Below, piece after piece: positions 27,897 through 36,242 of a stretch of DNA of 64,000 nucleotides. How positions within the stretch are numbered: position 1 is the first letter of the stretch; each line of letters starts with the position of its first letter. Under the pieces are notes generated by a model that made no database searches, was not told the origin of the DNA, and worked only from the letters and a program-made list of their open reading frames with translations. Source of the DNA: Sphingobacteriaceae bacterium. Lineage in GTDB: Bacteria > Bacteroidota > Bacteroidia > B-17B0 > Aurantibacillaceae. The DNA is taken from contig NVQB01000001.1 in assembly GCA_002319075.1 (NCBI GenBank), positions 3,348,001 to 3,412,000 on the forward strand. Reading direction: 5' to 3'. A program made the position numbers and the translations under genes.

Positions 27897-28076
27897 TTAT
27901 TCCTTCACAAGTTTCAAAGTCGGCGAATGTTCGGTAGTATAAAGCCTTAAAAAATAAATGCCGTTTTTATGTACGCTTACTTCCAAGCTGTTTTTTCCTG
28001 GCTCCAATTTTTTTGATAAGACTAATCTTCCTGTAAAATCAAAGAGTTTGGCCGGCAGCGAAGAACGTAATGATCT
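27897..28076 (-). pseudogene. Remnant of a type IX secretion C-terminal sorting domain
   Basis: A frame of 59 codons with no usable start, closed upstream by an in-frame stop. It translates to KLFDFTGRLVLSKKLEPG, then NSLEVSVHKNGIYFLRLYT, and ends in TLKLVKE. This is the type A sorting domain found at the end of type IX secretion substrates: strand, G-x-y-x-x-x-L-x, NGIYFLRL, K-L-x-K/V-x-stop. The rest of the cargo protein is missing; the 270 bp between it and the helicase gene show nothing recognisable. It is a decayed gene end. Confidence 0.6.
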
Positions 28077-28109
28077 TTACAGAGTATGTTTCAGGGAAAT
28101 TATTGCGAG

Positions 28110-28415
28110 CTATTTCTTATTTCCAATCATCTTTTCATAAGACTCATCGTTTCCCGCGCGAAACTTAAAAAAGATTTTGAATTTTGCGCGTGATTTTTCT
28201 TCCATCGCACAAAAGAAAGGAAGTTTTGCTGGCTCATACTTCATGCTCAGATCTTTTTTTAAAGTCTGTGGATTTTTTAAGCTAAGGAGTTTTGGGAAAA
28301 CCAGAAGAGTGGAGTGAAGTGGTGGTAAACGAAGGATTTCTTTTGATGCATTCTGCGCACTACCTACTGTTGTTAGCAATGCGCAGAAAAATACTATCAA
28401 AAATTTTAGTTTCAC
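28110..28415 (-). CDS. Small secreted protein of unknown function
   Basis: 101 residues. A signal peptide is visible (MKLKFLIVFFCALLTTVGSAQ). The mature part has a basic middle and the conserved-looking closing segment SMKYEPAKLPFFCAMEEKSRAKFKIFFKFRAG, a pattern I associate with short proteins near the ends of Bacteroidota operons, without a known role. It lies 40 bp downstream of the cphA stop on the same strand and could be on the cphA message. Confidence 0.6.
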   Translation of the reverse strand: MKLKFLIVFFCALLTTVGSAQNASKEILRLPPLHSTLLVFPKLLSLKNPQTLKKDLSMKYEPAKLPFFCAMEEKSRAKFKIFFKFRAGNDESYEKMIGNKK

Positions 28416-28455
28416 GATTTATATACGTTAGATGCTTTAAACCGGATTAAAAAGT

Positions 28456-31077
28456 TTAGCTCACGGCTTCTCTTTCTTTTTCCAGGTAGGTATTCACCAC
28501 TTCAATAGCATTGTCGATCACGTCGCTCAGTGCACAAATGAATGAACCCGGTCTTGCCAACGAAAACGCGTGTTTCAAAGCTTCCACTTCTTTTGGAATG
28601 TACTCATAAGATTTATTCGGATCAGATTGTTTGATGCCTTCCACCAAGAGATCCACAATTTCCTGGGCTTGTCGTCCACGTAAAAATTTGTCCTGGCGAA
28701 TGATAATATGGTCAAACATCTCCGCAGAAATTTTTCCCATTTTACGGATATCATCGTCGCGTCTGTCGCCAGTACCTGTGATGATGCCAATTTTCATCGG
28801 TGAATCTACCGAAGATAAAAATTCTTTGATGCCGTTAAAGCCATCCGGGTTGTGAGCGAAATCAATTAGTACTTTATAATCTTTAAAATCAAAAATATTC
28901 ATGCGTCCCGGAGTTTGCGCTGCCGAAGGAATAAAAGTCTCCAGATTTATTTTTATATCTTCTATCTGGAACCCGTAAACGTAAGTGGCCAGTGTTGCCG
29001 CCAAAACATTGGCAACCATAAAGGAAACCTTTCCACCAAAAGTCAAAGGGATGTTTGCTACTTTTTCAATTCTGAATTTCCATTCGCCTTTTTTAATGGT
29101 AACGAATCCATTTTCATAAATTGCGGCGATACCACCTTTTTTGCAGTGCTCAACTATTACAGGATTATTTTCATCCATGCTAAAGTAAGCTACTTTACAA
29201 TCTGCATTTTTTCCCAGAATTACGCAGTGCGCATTGTCGGCATTTAGCACAGCGTAACCATCACGCTTAACGCTTTTTACTACAACGCCTTTTACATTGG
29301 CCATGTCGCGAAGAGTATTGATATCCGAAAGTCCCATGTGATCTTCCTGAATGTTAGTTACAACAGCCACATCACATCTGCCGAAACCCAAACCAGATCT
29401 GAGAATTCCGCCACGCGCTGTTTCAAGAACAGCAAATTCTACTGTAGGATCTTTTAAAATAAATTCCGCACTTATTGGTCCCGTTGTATCTCCCTTGGTG
29501 AGCATTGAATTATGCACGTAGATGCCATCAGAAGTGGTGTAACCAACACGGTAACCGTTATTTTTTACGATGTGTGAAATTAAACGGGTCGTTGTTGTTT
29601 TTCCATTAGTGCCTGTAATAGCGATGATAGGAATGCGGCAATTTTTTCCCGGAGGATAAAGCATGTCAATTACAGGCGCTGCCACGTTTCTTGGTAAACC
29701 GTTTGCAGGAGCTAAATGCATTCTAAATCCTGGTGCAGCATTTACTTCTAAAACTACGCCACCTGTGGTTTCTAAAGGTTCACTTAAATTGGTGGCCATA
29801 ATGTCGATGCCACAAATATCTAAACCGATAACACGTGAAATGCGTTCACAATAAAAAATATTTGTTGGATGCATAATGTCCGTTACATCGGTAGAGGTTC
29901 CGCCAGTGCTGAGGTTCGCGGTTCCTTTTAAATAACATTTCTCATCCTTTTTTAGAACGGTTTCTAAAGTATAATTGGATTTTGCTAACTGATCGGTGGT
30001 CTCTTTGTCAATACTAATCTCTGTTAAAACATTTTCATGACCGTAACCGCGACGAGGGTCTTTATTTTCTGTATCAATCAAAACCTGGATAGTAGATTTT
30101 CCATCACCAATTACATGTGCCGGCTCACGCAATGCAGCTGCAATAAAGCGGTGGTTGATAACCAAAACGCGGAAATCGTAGCCGGTGATAAATTTTTCTA
30201 CGATGATTTTGCGCGAATATTTTTTTGCATGATGAAAAGCTTCGATGGCGGCTTCTTCTGTTTTTACATTAATAGATGCACCTTTGCCATGATTGCCATC
30301 CAAAGGTTTAAACACCAAAGGAAAACCAACAGAGCTGATGACCTCTTTCACTTGTTCCTCTTCACTGATACACATGCCTTTAGCTACGGGAATAGCAGCT
30401 TCCTGTAACATGCGTTTAGTTTCATCTTTGTTACTGGCGAGGTCTACGGCTATAGAACTGGTGCGATCTGTCATGGTAGCCCTGAAGCGCACCTGGTTTT
30501 TCCCGTATCCTAATTGCACCAAAGACTGATTGTTTAAGCGAATAAAAGGAATATCGCGGGCCACGGCTTCATCCACGATAGATCCTGTACTAGGACCAAA
30601 ACGTTCGCGTTCACGCATGCGGCGCATGGTTTTTATATCGCTGGCAATATCGTATTCTGTATCAGAAATAATAGATTGCGCAATGGCTACTGCAGCCTTT
30701 GCAGCATAAACGCCCACAGTAGGCTCCATATAAGAGAATACAACATTGTAAACGCCGGGTTTTCCGGTTCCGCGGGTACGTCCGAAGCCTACTTCCATGC
30801 CGGCCATCGATTGAATTTCAAGGGCTATATGTTCAATCACATGGCCCATCCAGGTGCCTTCTGCCACGCGCTCAAAAAACCCTCCAGAATGATCTTTAGA
30901 GCAGCGGTGACTATGCAAACTCGGTAATGCTGCTTTTAAACGCTCGGGAAAACCTTTGATTTTGTTGGTAGGCAACTCCTCCAGCTCCTGCAAATCCAAT
31001 TTCATCACGATGAGCTTTTTACGGTAATTCGACCAGTAATTTGGTCCCTTGAGGGTCTTAATTTCTATGATTTGCAT
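28456..31077 (-). CDS. cphA: Cyanophycin synthetase CphA
   Basis: 873 residues, full length for CphA. The N-terminal domain has SLHSHRCSKDHSGGFFERV and GTWMGHVIEHIALEIQ. The ATP-grasp domain (about 220-480) shows VFKPLDGNHGKGASINV and GVVLEVNAAPGFRMH. The C-terminal Mur-ligase-like domain has the P-loop GTNGKTTTT near 487-495, VTNIQEDHMGL and the LIDFAHNPDGF segment. It builds multi-L-arginyl-poly-L-aspartate, a nitrogen and carbon store, adding Asp to the backbone and Arg to its side chain with ATP. cphB lies divergently 169 bp away and an isoaspartyl peptidase gene follows that, so the full storage cycle is clustered. Confidence 0.95.
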   Translation of the reverse strand: MQIIEIKTLKGPNYWSNYRKKLIVMKLDLQELEELPTNKIKGFPERLKAALPSLHSHRCSKDHSGGFFERVAEGTWMGHVIEHIALEIQSMAGMEVGFGRTRGTGKPGVYNVVFSYMEPTVGVYAAKAAVAIAQSIISDTEYDIASDIKTMRRMRERERFGPSTGSIVDEAVARDIPFIRLNNQSLVQLGYGKNQVRFRATMTDRTSSIAVDLASNKDETKRMLQEAAIPVAKGMCISEEEQVKEVISSVGFPLVFKPLDGNHGKGASINVKTEEAAIEAFHHAKKYSRKIIVEKFITGYDFRVLVINHRFIAAALREPAHVIGDGKSTIQVLIDTENKDPRRGYGHENVLTEISIDKETTDQLAKSNYTLETVLKKDEKCYLKGTANLSTGGTSTDVTDIMHPTNIFYCERISRVIGLDICGIDIMATNLSEPLETTGGVVLEVNAAPGFRMHLAPANGLPRNVAAPVIDMLYPPGKNCRIPIIAITGTNGKTTTTRLISHIVKNNGYRVGYTTSDGIYVHNSMLTKGDTTGPISAEFILKDPTVEFAVLETARGGILRSGLGFGRCDVAVVTNIQEDHMGLSDINTLRDMANVKGVVVKSVKRDGYAVLNADNAHCVILGKNADCKVAYFSMDENNPVIVEHCKKGGIAAIYENGFVTIKKGEWKFRIEKVANIPLTFGGKVSFMVANVLAATLATYVYGFQIEDIKINLETFIPSAAQTPGRMNIFDFKDYKVLIDFAHNPDGFNGIKEFLSSVDSPMKIGIITGTGDRRDDDIRKMGKISAEMFDHIIIRQDKFLRGRQAQEIVDLLVEGIKQSDPNKSYEYIPKEVEALKHAFSLARPGSFICALSDVIDNAIEVVNTYLEKEREAVS

Positions 31078-31246
31078 GGCTTAGTGTGTTGTTACTGTGT
31101 TGTAGAGCGATCAATGTAAGATTTGTTTTTTATTTAAACAAGAATGTGTTTAAAATAAGGTGATAAGTGAAAAGCGCATCTTGCCATAAATAAAGATAAT
31201 TACGGTAGTTTTACGCGATACCATTATAACCACAAGTATAAAAAGT

Positions 31247-32140
31247 ATGGATGCACCAAAAGGTAGATTAATTATTATCGGCGGATCAGTTGACAAAGGA
31301 AGTTTCACGAAGGGCACAGAAACCCTGCCGCAACAAAATCTTCCGCAACATCTCAAATTTTTCGAGAAAGGTATTTTGAGAAGAATGAGTACAGAATCTG
31401 CAAAAGGAAATGACTCTCAGATTGAAATTATAACAACGGCCAGTAACATTCCAAAAGAAGTAGGGGAAGAATATATAAACGCCTTTAAAGCACTGGGGAT
31501 ACATAATACAGCTGTTCTGGATGTGCGCACCCGCGAGGAGGCGAATGCACCTGAAACTTTAGAACGTTTAAGAAAAGCAGACATTGTGATGTTTACCGGT
31601 GGAGATCAGTTAAGACTGACTTCTATTTTCGGGGGCACGCAATTTCATCATATTTTGTTAGAGCGTTACCAGAATGAACACTTCGTTATTTCCGGAACTT
31701 CTGCAGGCGCTGCGGCGAGCTCCAACAATATGATTTATCAGGGAAGTAGTTCTGAAGCATTATTAAAAGGAGAGGTAAAAATTACGGGCGGACTAGGATT
31801 TATCAATAACGTTATTATTGATACACACTTTGTGCAGCGTGGTCGCATTGGCCGCTTGTTGTACGCCTGTGCCAGTAATCCTATAAATTTAGGTATTGGC
31901 TTAGGAGAAGATACCGGCCTTTTAATTACCGATGGACATATGATGGAGGGCATTGGCTCGGGACTTGTAATTTTAGTAGATGGCACGCATATGCGTCATA
32001 CCAATATTACCGATGTGCAAATGGGCGAACCTGTTTCTATTGAAAATCTTACAGTTCACGTTTTAGCTTTCGGAGATAAATTTGATTTGAAGACTAAGAA
32101 GATGACACTACATCCTATTAAGGTTGTACCGGAAGACTAG
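31247..32140 (+). CDS. cphB: Cyanophycinase CphB
   Basis: 297 residues, usual size for this S51-type serine peptidase. It starts RLIIIGGSVDKG; the nucleophile Ser near 152 lies in ISGTSAGAAAS; FTGGDQLRLTSIFGGT and DTHFVQRGRIGRLL are the other family segments. It cleaves cyanophycin to beta-Asp-Arg dipeptides. It is divergent from cphA and convergent with the isoaspartyl peptidase that should split the dipeptide. The last 23 coding bases (ending IKVVPED) are included in a 183-bp tandem duplication, so a second copy of this end lies downstream. Confidence 0.95.
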   Translation: MDAPKGRLIIIGGSVDKGSFTKGTETLPQQNLPQHLKFFEKGILRRMSTESAKGNDSQIEIITTASNIPKEVGEEYINAFKALGIHNTAVLDVRTREEANAPETLERLRKADIVMFTGGDQLRLTSIFGGTQFHHILLERYQNEHFVISGTSAGAAASSNNMIYQGSSSEALLKGEVKITGGLGFINNVIIDTHFVQRGRIGRLLYACASNPINLGIGLGEDTGLLITDGHMMEGIGSGLVILVDGTHMRHTNITDVQMGEPVSIENLTVHVLAFGDKFDLKTKKMTLHPIKVVPED

Positions 32141-32483
32141 CTTTACCACTAAGGAACTAAGATCACTTAGAAACACTTAGTTTTTCAAAAGTGGAAATGA
32201 AGAAAAAATAGACCACAAAAATTGTCTTAGTGACCCTCAGTTTTCTAAGTGTCTTAGTGGTTTTAATCTTTGTAAATCCCTACAAACATTTTTTCACCTT
32301 TTAAGGTTGTACCGGAAGACTAGCTTTACCACTAAGGCACTAAGATCACTTAGAAACACTTAGTTTTTCAAAAGTGGAAATGAAGAAAAAATAGACCACA
32401 AAAATTGTCTTAGTGGCCCTCAGTTTTCTAAGTGTCTTAGTGGTTTTAATCTTTGTAAATCCCTACAAACATTTTTTCACCTT
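32118..32483. repeat. 183-bp tandem duplication spanning the cphB/iaaA intergenic region
   Basis: Two copies in direct tandem, 32118-32300 and 32301-32483, differ at only two positions (A/C near 32156 and 32339; A/G near 32232 and 32415). Each contains the last bases of cphB, the gap, and the last bases of the isoaspartyl peptidase gene, so one vestigial 3' end of each gene lies inside. Each gap holds an inverted repeat built from CACTAAG/CTTAGTG heptamers (CCACTAAG ... CTTAGTGG), a plausible two-way terminator. A TTAAG at both outer edges suggests slippage. Confidence 0.92.
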
Positions 32484-33378
32484 CTTTAAGCGAAGCTCTG
32501 TACATGCCGTCGCTATTAAAGGGCAGCTCAATGTTTCCATTTTTGTCGATGGCTATTAATCCACCTTCGCCGCCAATTTTTACAAGTTTTTGTTTCACTA
32601 CTTCATTGCAGGCGTCTTTTAAAGAGAGGCCTTTATACTCCATTAAACAGGAAATGTCGTAAGCTACAACCGAACGGATGAAAAATTCTCCGTGCCCGGT
32701 ACACGAAATTGCGCAGGTGTTATTATTTGCATAGGTTCCTGCGCCAATGATAGGAGTGTCTCCCACACGTCCGTGTTTTTTATTAGTCATGCCGCCAGTA
32801 CTGGTTCCTGCAGCGAGGTTACCATGCACGTCGATAGCCACGGCACCTACCGTTCCGAATTTTTTATCATCCGGCAAAGTATGATCAAGAACTATAGTAT
32901 CACTTTGTAAGGCTTGTTGCAATTGATCGTAGCGGAGTTGCACGAAAAAATAATCATCGGGCATAAATTCAGCATTTATTTTTTTTGCGAATTCGTTTGC
33001 ACCTGCCGCGGCCAGCATAACATGTTCCGATTTTTCCATTACAGCGCGCGCAAGGCTAATAGGATTCTTAATATTCTGAACGCCCGCAACAGCTCCTGCC
33101 ATCAAGTCTTTTCCATTCATAATGGAAGCGTCCATCTCGTGTTTGCCTTCATTGGTGAACACAGCACCTTTGCCGGCATTAAACAGGGGATTGTTCTCAA
33201 GACTCCTGATAGCGGCTTCTACAGCGTCAAAACTGCTTCCTCCTTTTTTAAGGATGCTTTCTCCGGCTACGATAGCGTGCTGGAGTCCTTCCCGGTAACT
33301 AACCTCTTTTTCGTCCGTCATGGCAGAACGTAGTATCGTTCCAGCGCCACCGTGTATAGCAATTGCAAATTTTGTCAT
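32446..33378 (-). CDS. iaaA: Isoaspartyl peptidase / L-asparaginase (Ntn hydrolase, plant type)
   Basis: 310 residues, single-chain precursor length. The N-terminal part has FAIAIHGGAGTI and NAGKGAVFTNEGKHEMDASIMNG. The self-cleavage site and nucleophile are at Thr near 176 in KFGTVGAVAIDVHGNLAAGTSTGG, followed by GRVGDTPIIGAGTYANN and CTGHGEFFIR. It hydrolyses beta-aspartyl dipeptides and asparagine. Next to cphB the natural substrate is beta-Asp-Arg, releasing Asp and Arg. No signal peptide, so it is cytoplasmic. Its 3' end lies in the 183-bp duplication. Confidence 0.93.
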   Translation of the reverse strand: MTKFAIAIHGGAGTILRSAMTDEKEVSYREGLQHAIVAGESILKKGGSSFDAVEAAIRSLENNPLFNAGKGAVFTNEGKHEMDASIMNGKDLMAGAVAGVQNIKNPISLARAVMEKSEHVMLAAAGANEFAKKINAEFMPDDYFFVQLRYDQLQQALQSDTIVLDHTLPDDKKFGTVGAVAIDVHGNLAAGTSTGGMTNKKHGRVGDTPIIGAGTYANNNTCAISCTGHGEFFIRSVVAYDISCLMEYKGLSLKDACNEVVKQKLVKIGGEGGLIAIDKNGNIELPFNSDGMYRASLKEGEKMFVGIYKD

Positions 33379-33534
33379 AAGCTGTTAAAGGTATAAATAA
33401 TTGCTAAGTCCGTTTCCTTAGTCCTATCGTATATTGTGTTGAAACTATTGTAAAGTGCAGACTTTAAAGCAGTTAATTTGCTATATTTTGGTCGAATTTA
33501 GGTTTTTGCTCAAAGCTTTATGAAGTAAATTGTA

Positions 33535-33542
33535 TATATTTG
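33535..33542 (+). promoter_or_regulatory. Possible -7 element of the DUF6089 gene
   Basis: TATATTTG fits TAnnTTTG and ends 20 bp before the chosen ATG at 33563; its position also argues against the longer frame starting at 33530. The nearest TTTG upstream is 26 bp away, farther than usual. Confidence 0.4.
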
Positions 33543-33562
33543 GGGCTTGTGAAAATTACAGA

Positions 33563-34504
33563 ATGTTAAAACGTAATAAGCATTTTATACTTGTTATTGG
33601 ATTTCTTTTGAACTCTTCTTCTTTTGTGTTGGAGGCTCAGAAAGGGTATAAAATGGAATTTGGTGTAATGACCGGAGTATCCAATTATCTTGGGGAGATT
33701 GGCGGTCGTTCTAAAAAAGGCAGACCGTGGCTCCTTGATTTGAAGCTAGCAAAAACCCGCTGGAACGAATCTATTTATATGCGTTACAAATTTAAACCAA
33801 ATTTGTCGGCACGCCTGGCGTTAAATTATTTAAGAATAGAAGGAGACGATAAACTTTCTATAAATCCAGGAAGGCGCTATAGAAATTTAAGTTTCAGAAA
33901 CGACATTTATGATCTGGAAGCTACTCTCCACTGGCTTTTTTTTGATTCTAAACAGCCGATAGGAGTTTACTCAAGAACAAGCGTTTATTTTACTGCCTAT
34001 ATTTTTGCAGGTGCCGGTGTTTTTCACCATAATCCGAAAACGTTGTATCAGGGGGCATGGGTTGATTTACAGCCTTATAAAACAGAAGGAGTTACTTATT
34101 CTCGCTTTGGATTTGCGGCACCCTTAGGTTTAGGCTTTTATGTAACACTGAATAAACGTCGCCGCGCTCACCGTATTGGGTTAGAAATTAACTGGCGCTA
34201 TACAAATACAGATTACCTGGATGATATTTCTACGACTTACAAGAGTCCGGCCGATTTGCCTAGTTCTACATCCGTTGCTCTTTCAAACAGAAATACAGAA
34301 GTAACCAAACAACCTGCCGGAATGGAAAAGAATTACGGCTGGCGTGGTACTTTGGCAGATGGTGTAACACCGGTTAACCAGGCTCCGCGTGGAAATCCTA
34401 ATAACAAAGATTCTTACATATCTGTAAATATTACTTATGGTATTGCACTTAAAGCAAATTACAAAAGAAGTAAAGGAAGAAGAATTCGTACAGTACATTT
34501 CTAA
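33563..34504 (+). CDS. DUF6089-type outer-membrane beta-barrel protein
   Basis: 313 residues. Signal peptide MLKRNKHFILVIGFLLNSSSFVLEAQ. The mature part begins MEFGVMTGVSNYLGEIGG, then LKLAKTRWNESIYMRYKFKPNLSARLALNYLRIEGDD and RNDIYDLEATLHWLFF, which is how DUF6089 proteins of Bacteroidota start; later strands are AGAGVFHHNPK, FGFAAPLGLGFYVTLN and GLEINWRYTNTDYLDD. The end is strongly basic. These are outer-membrane barrels of unknown function, often found near gliding or type IX secretion genes. It is monocistronic, with a hairpin terminator after it. Confidence 0.82.
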   Translation: MLKRNKHFILVIGFLLNSSSFVLEAQKGYKMEFGVMTGVSNYLGEIGGRSKKGRPWLLDLKLAKTRWNESIYMRYKFKPNLSARLALNYLRIEGDDKLSINPGRRYRNLSFRNDIYDLEATLHWLFFDSKQPIGVYSRTSVYFTAYIFAGAGVFHHNPKTLYQGAWVDLQPYKTEGVTYSRFGFAAPLGLGFYVTLNKRRRAHRIGLEINWRYTNTDYLDDISTTYKSPADLPSSTSVALSNRNTEVTKQPAGMEKNYGWRGTLADGVTPVNQAPRGNPNNKDSYISVNITYGIALKANYKRSKGRRIRTVHF

Positions 34505-34524
34505 AAATTTGCACCATTATAAAC

Positions 34525-34563
34525 TAAAAAACCCTGAAATAAATAAAACTTCAGGGTTTTTTT
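34525..34563. terminator. Bidirectional terminator between DUF6089 and osmC genes
   Basis: AAAACCCTGAA and TTCAGGGTTTT pair over at least 11 bp around a 12-base loop, with A and T runs on both sides. It lies between convergent genes. Confidence 0.88.
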
Positions 34564-34575
34564 ATGGCTTTTAGC

Positions 34576-34995
34576 TTAGGCTTCTAAAGTAGCTTCGTAA
34601 GTGATTTCTGTTTTGTAAAGTTTTGAAATAGGACAATTTGCTTTTGCATCTGCCACCAATTCATCAAATTTCGTCTTATCAATTCCAGGTACTTTTGCTT
34701 TTACTGTTAAATGCGAATTTGTAATTTCCCCTTTTGCAGGATCTAAAGTAATGTCGCACCTGGTATCGATGTTAGCTGGCGGAAACCCCGCGCCGCTTAA
34801 ATTAAAACTTAATTTCATTGTAAAGCAACCTGCATGTGCTGCTGCTACAAGCTCTTCAGGATTGGTTCCCACGCCTTCTTCAAAGCGTGACCCGAAAGAG
34901 TATTGTGTTTTGTTTAATACAGTACTTTGTGAAGTTAAGTTTCCTTTTCCTTCTTTACCTGTTCCCTGCCAGTTGGCTGTTGCAAATCTTTTCAT
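34576..34995 (-). CDS. osmC: OsmC family peroxiredoxin-like protein
   Basis: 139 residues. It starts MKRFATANWQGTGKEGKG; the GTNPEELVAAAHAGCFTMKL segment carries the first redox Cys (near 57), and KANCPISKLYKTEI the second (near 122). The spacing fits the OsmC subgroup that reduces organic hydroperoxides with a lipoylated partner. Cytoplasmic, no signal. A typical stationary-phase or oxidative-stress gene; no regulator is next to it. A possible TATCTTAC box lies about 20 bp upstream. Confidence 0.92.
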   Translation of the reverse strand: MKRFATANWQGTGKEGKGNLTSQSTVLNKTQYSFGSRFEEGVGTNPEELVAAAHAGCFTMKLSFNLSGAGFPPANIDTRCDITLDPAKGEITNSHLTVKAKVPGIDKTKFDELVADAKANCPISKLYKTEITYEATLEA

Positions 34996-35742
34996 GGTTT
35001 TTGAGTTTTTAATTTTACGTGTAAGATAATAAAGTTTTTACCATTGGCACGTTATCTAAATGTTCTTTAATTATTCTGAAATTTGCAGCGTAAAACCAAA
35101 GGAGCCGTAAAGTAAAATTCCAGCTTATATCCCCTGTGTACTTCTGGCTTATTCACAGACCAGTTATCTTTTTTCAACTGCTCGTGTATTAGAATGACTT
35201 TTCTTTCCCGAGTTTTAAAAAGCCGGCATGAAATGTTTCAGGATAAGATAAATTTCTTTTTTTTCATAAGTGTCGATATAGATCCGGCTTCGCCCTTCAT
35301 AGCCATAAAGGTGTGCTCAGCAGTTGTACCCCCTGCTGATTTTAATGCAAAATAGTTTTAAAGAAAAGTGGGGAGCCATTAACATCATTTGACCGTGAGG
35401 TTAAGAGGATGGAGTAAACTGCCCGGCATTATTGACTGTTTTTCAATTCTGACATCACTTTCTTCTCGTTACCATTTCAACTTTAGGCAGTGTCCATTGC
35501 TGATTTTAGACCCGCCCGGAAAAAAATGACAAAACCTGCGATGGATGATAAGCTCTTTTTTGTGACCGCTAAAGCCGCTCAGGGCTTCCTCCCGGGCTTA
35601 ATACTGCAAAAAAAGTTGTTTACGAAAACCAAAAAAATCTTACATGTGAAATATGAACCGGACAATGGCTTATAAAATGGTCTTTTTCTGAGCTTACTTT
35701 GTGATGTAGAATTAAGCGAAAAATTATTTAAAACACTTTATC
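34996..35742. other. 747-bp stretch without a clear gene
   Basis: No intact gene is visible. On the minus strand an open stretch at 35067-35237 (57 codons, no ATG, GTG or TTG near its 5' end, in-frame stop just upstream) reads like coding sequence (KVILIHEQLKKDN, then NKPEVHRGYKLEFYF) and may be a gene end, but I recognise no family. A CAGCAG ... CTGCTG hairpin lies at 35318-35338, and the phrase TGCTGATTTTA occurs near 35334 and 35499. It looks like decayed sequence. Confidence 0.3.
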
Positions 35743-36180
35743 ATGAAAACAATTTTTACACTCCTCTTAATCGCTCTCCTTACAGTAGCGAATTCGGCAG
35801 CAGCACAAACACGCGCTACCAAACCTCCTGTTGCTAACAAAACTATTATGGTTTATTCGGAAGATGAAGACGCTTTTATATATAAAAGCGAGGACCATAT
35901 GTCGGGCCAGGAAATTTTAATTGAAACACTGCCTGTTTACGGTAAAGCTTCGGTACCTATGATCGTTCATCCTGAAGTGAATGGCACACTCACATTCAAA
36001 AAACATCCTTCTCTTATAGTGCCGGAGTATTATACCATTACAATAGAAGATAAACTTACTGGTGCTGTTTATGACCTGAAATCGGAAGAGACTTTTGCTT
36101 TTGAAGTAAAAAAACATGTTCCGGAGCGCTTTGTCTTACAAATGAGCTTGACAAAAACACATTTAACTGCTATGAAATAA
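35743..36180 (+). CDS. Small secreted protein, tandem paralog 1
   Basis: 145 residues. Signal peptide MKTIFTLLLIALLTVANSAAAQ. The mature part reads VYSEDEDAFIYKSEDHMSGQEILIETLPVYGKASVPMIVH, then FKKHPSLIVPEYYTITIEDKLTGAVYDLKS and PERFVLQMSL. The IEDKLTG-x-x-YDL ... RFVL pattern recurs near the C-termini of many secreted Bacteroidota proteins and probably forms a beta-sandwich, but a stand-alone protein of this kind is not a family I can name. A second copy follows 62 bp downstream and is about equally long, with more than half of its residues the same. Confidence 0.65.
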   Translation: MKTIFTLLLIALLTVANSAAAQTRATKPPVANKTIMVYSEDEDAFIYKSEDHMSGQEILIETLPVYGKASVPMIVHPEVNGTLTFKKHPSLIVPEYYTITIEDKLTGAVYDLKSEETFAFEVKKHVPERFVLQMSLTKTHLTAMK

Positions 36181-36242
36181 TTAAACTGACGCGAAAACTA
36201 TACTGAATGGATAAACATCTACTTTAATTTAATACCAATACC

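Noticed and set aside
28456-31077. Many open frames antisense to cphA and other long genes
   Set aside because: Mirror frames of codon-biased genes. None has domain signatures, signal peptides or sensible starts.
35490-35675. Open frame of 61 codons on the plus strand
   Set aside because: No signal peptide, no recognisable domain, no promoter, and it sits in a decayed stretch. Support is too weak to call a gene.
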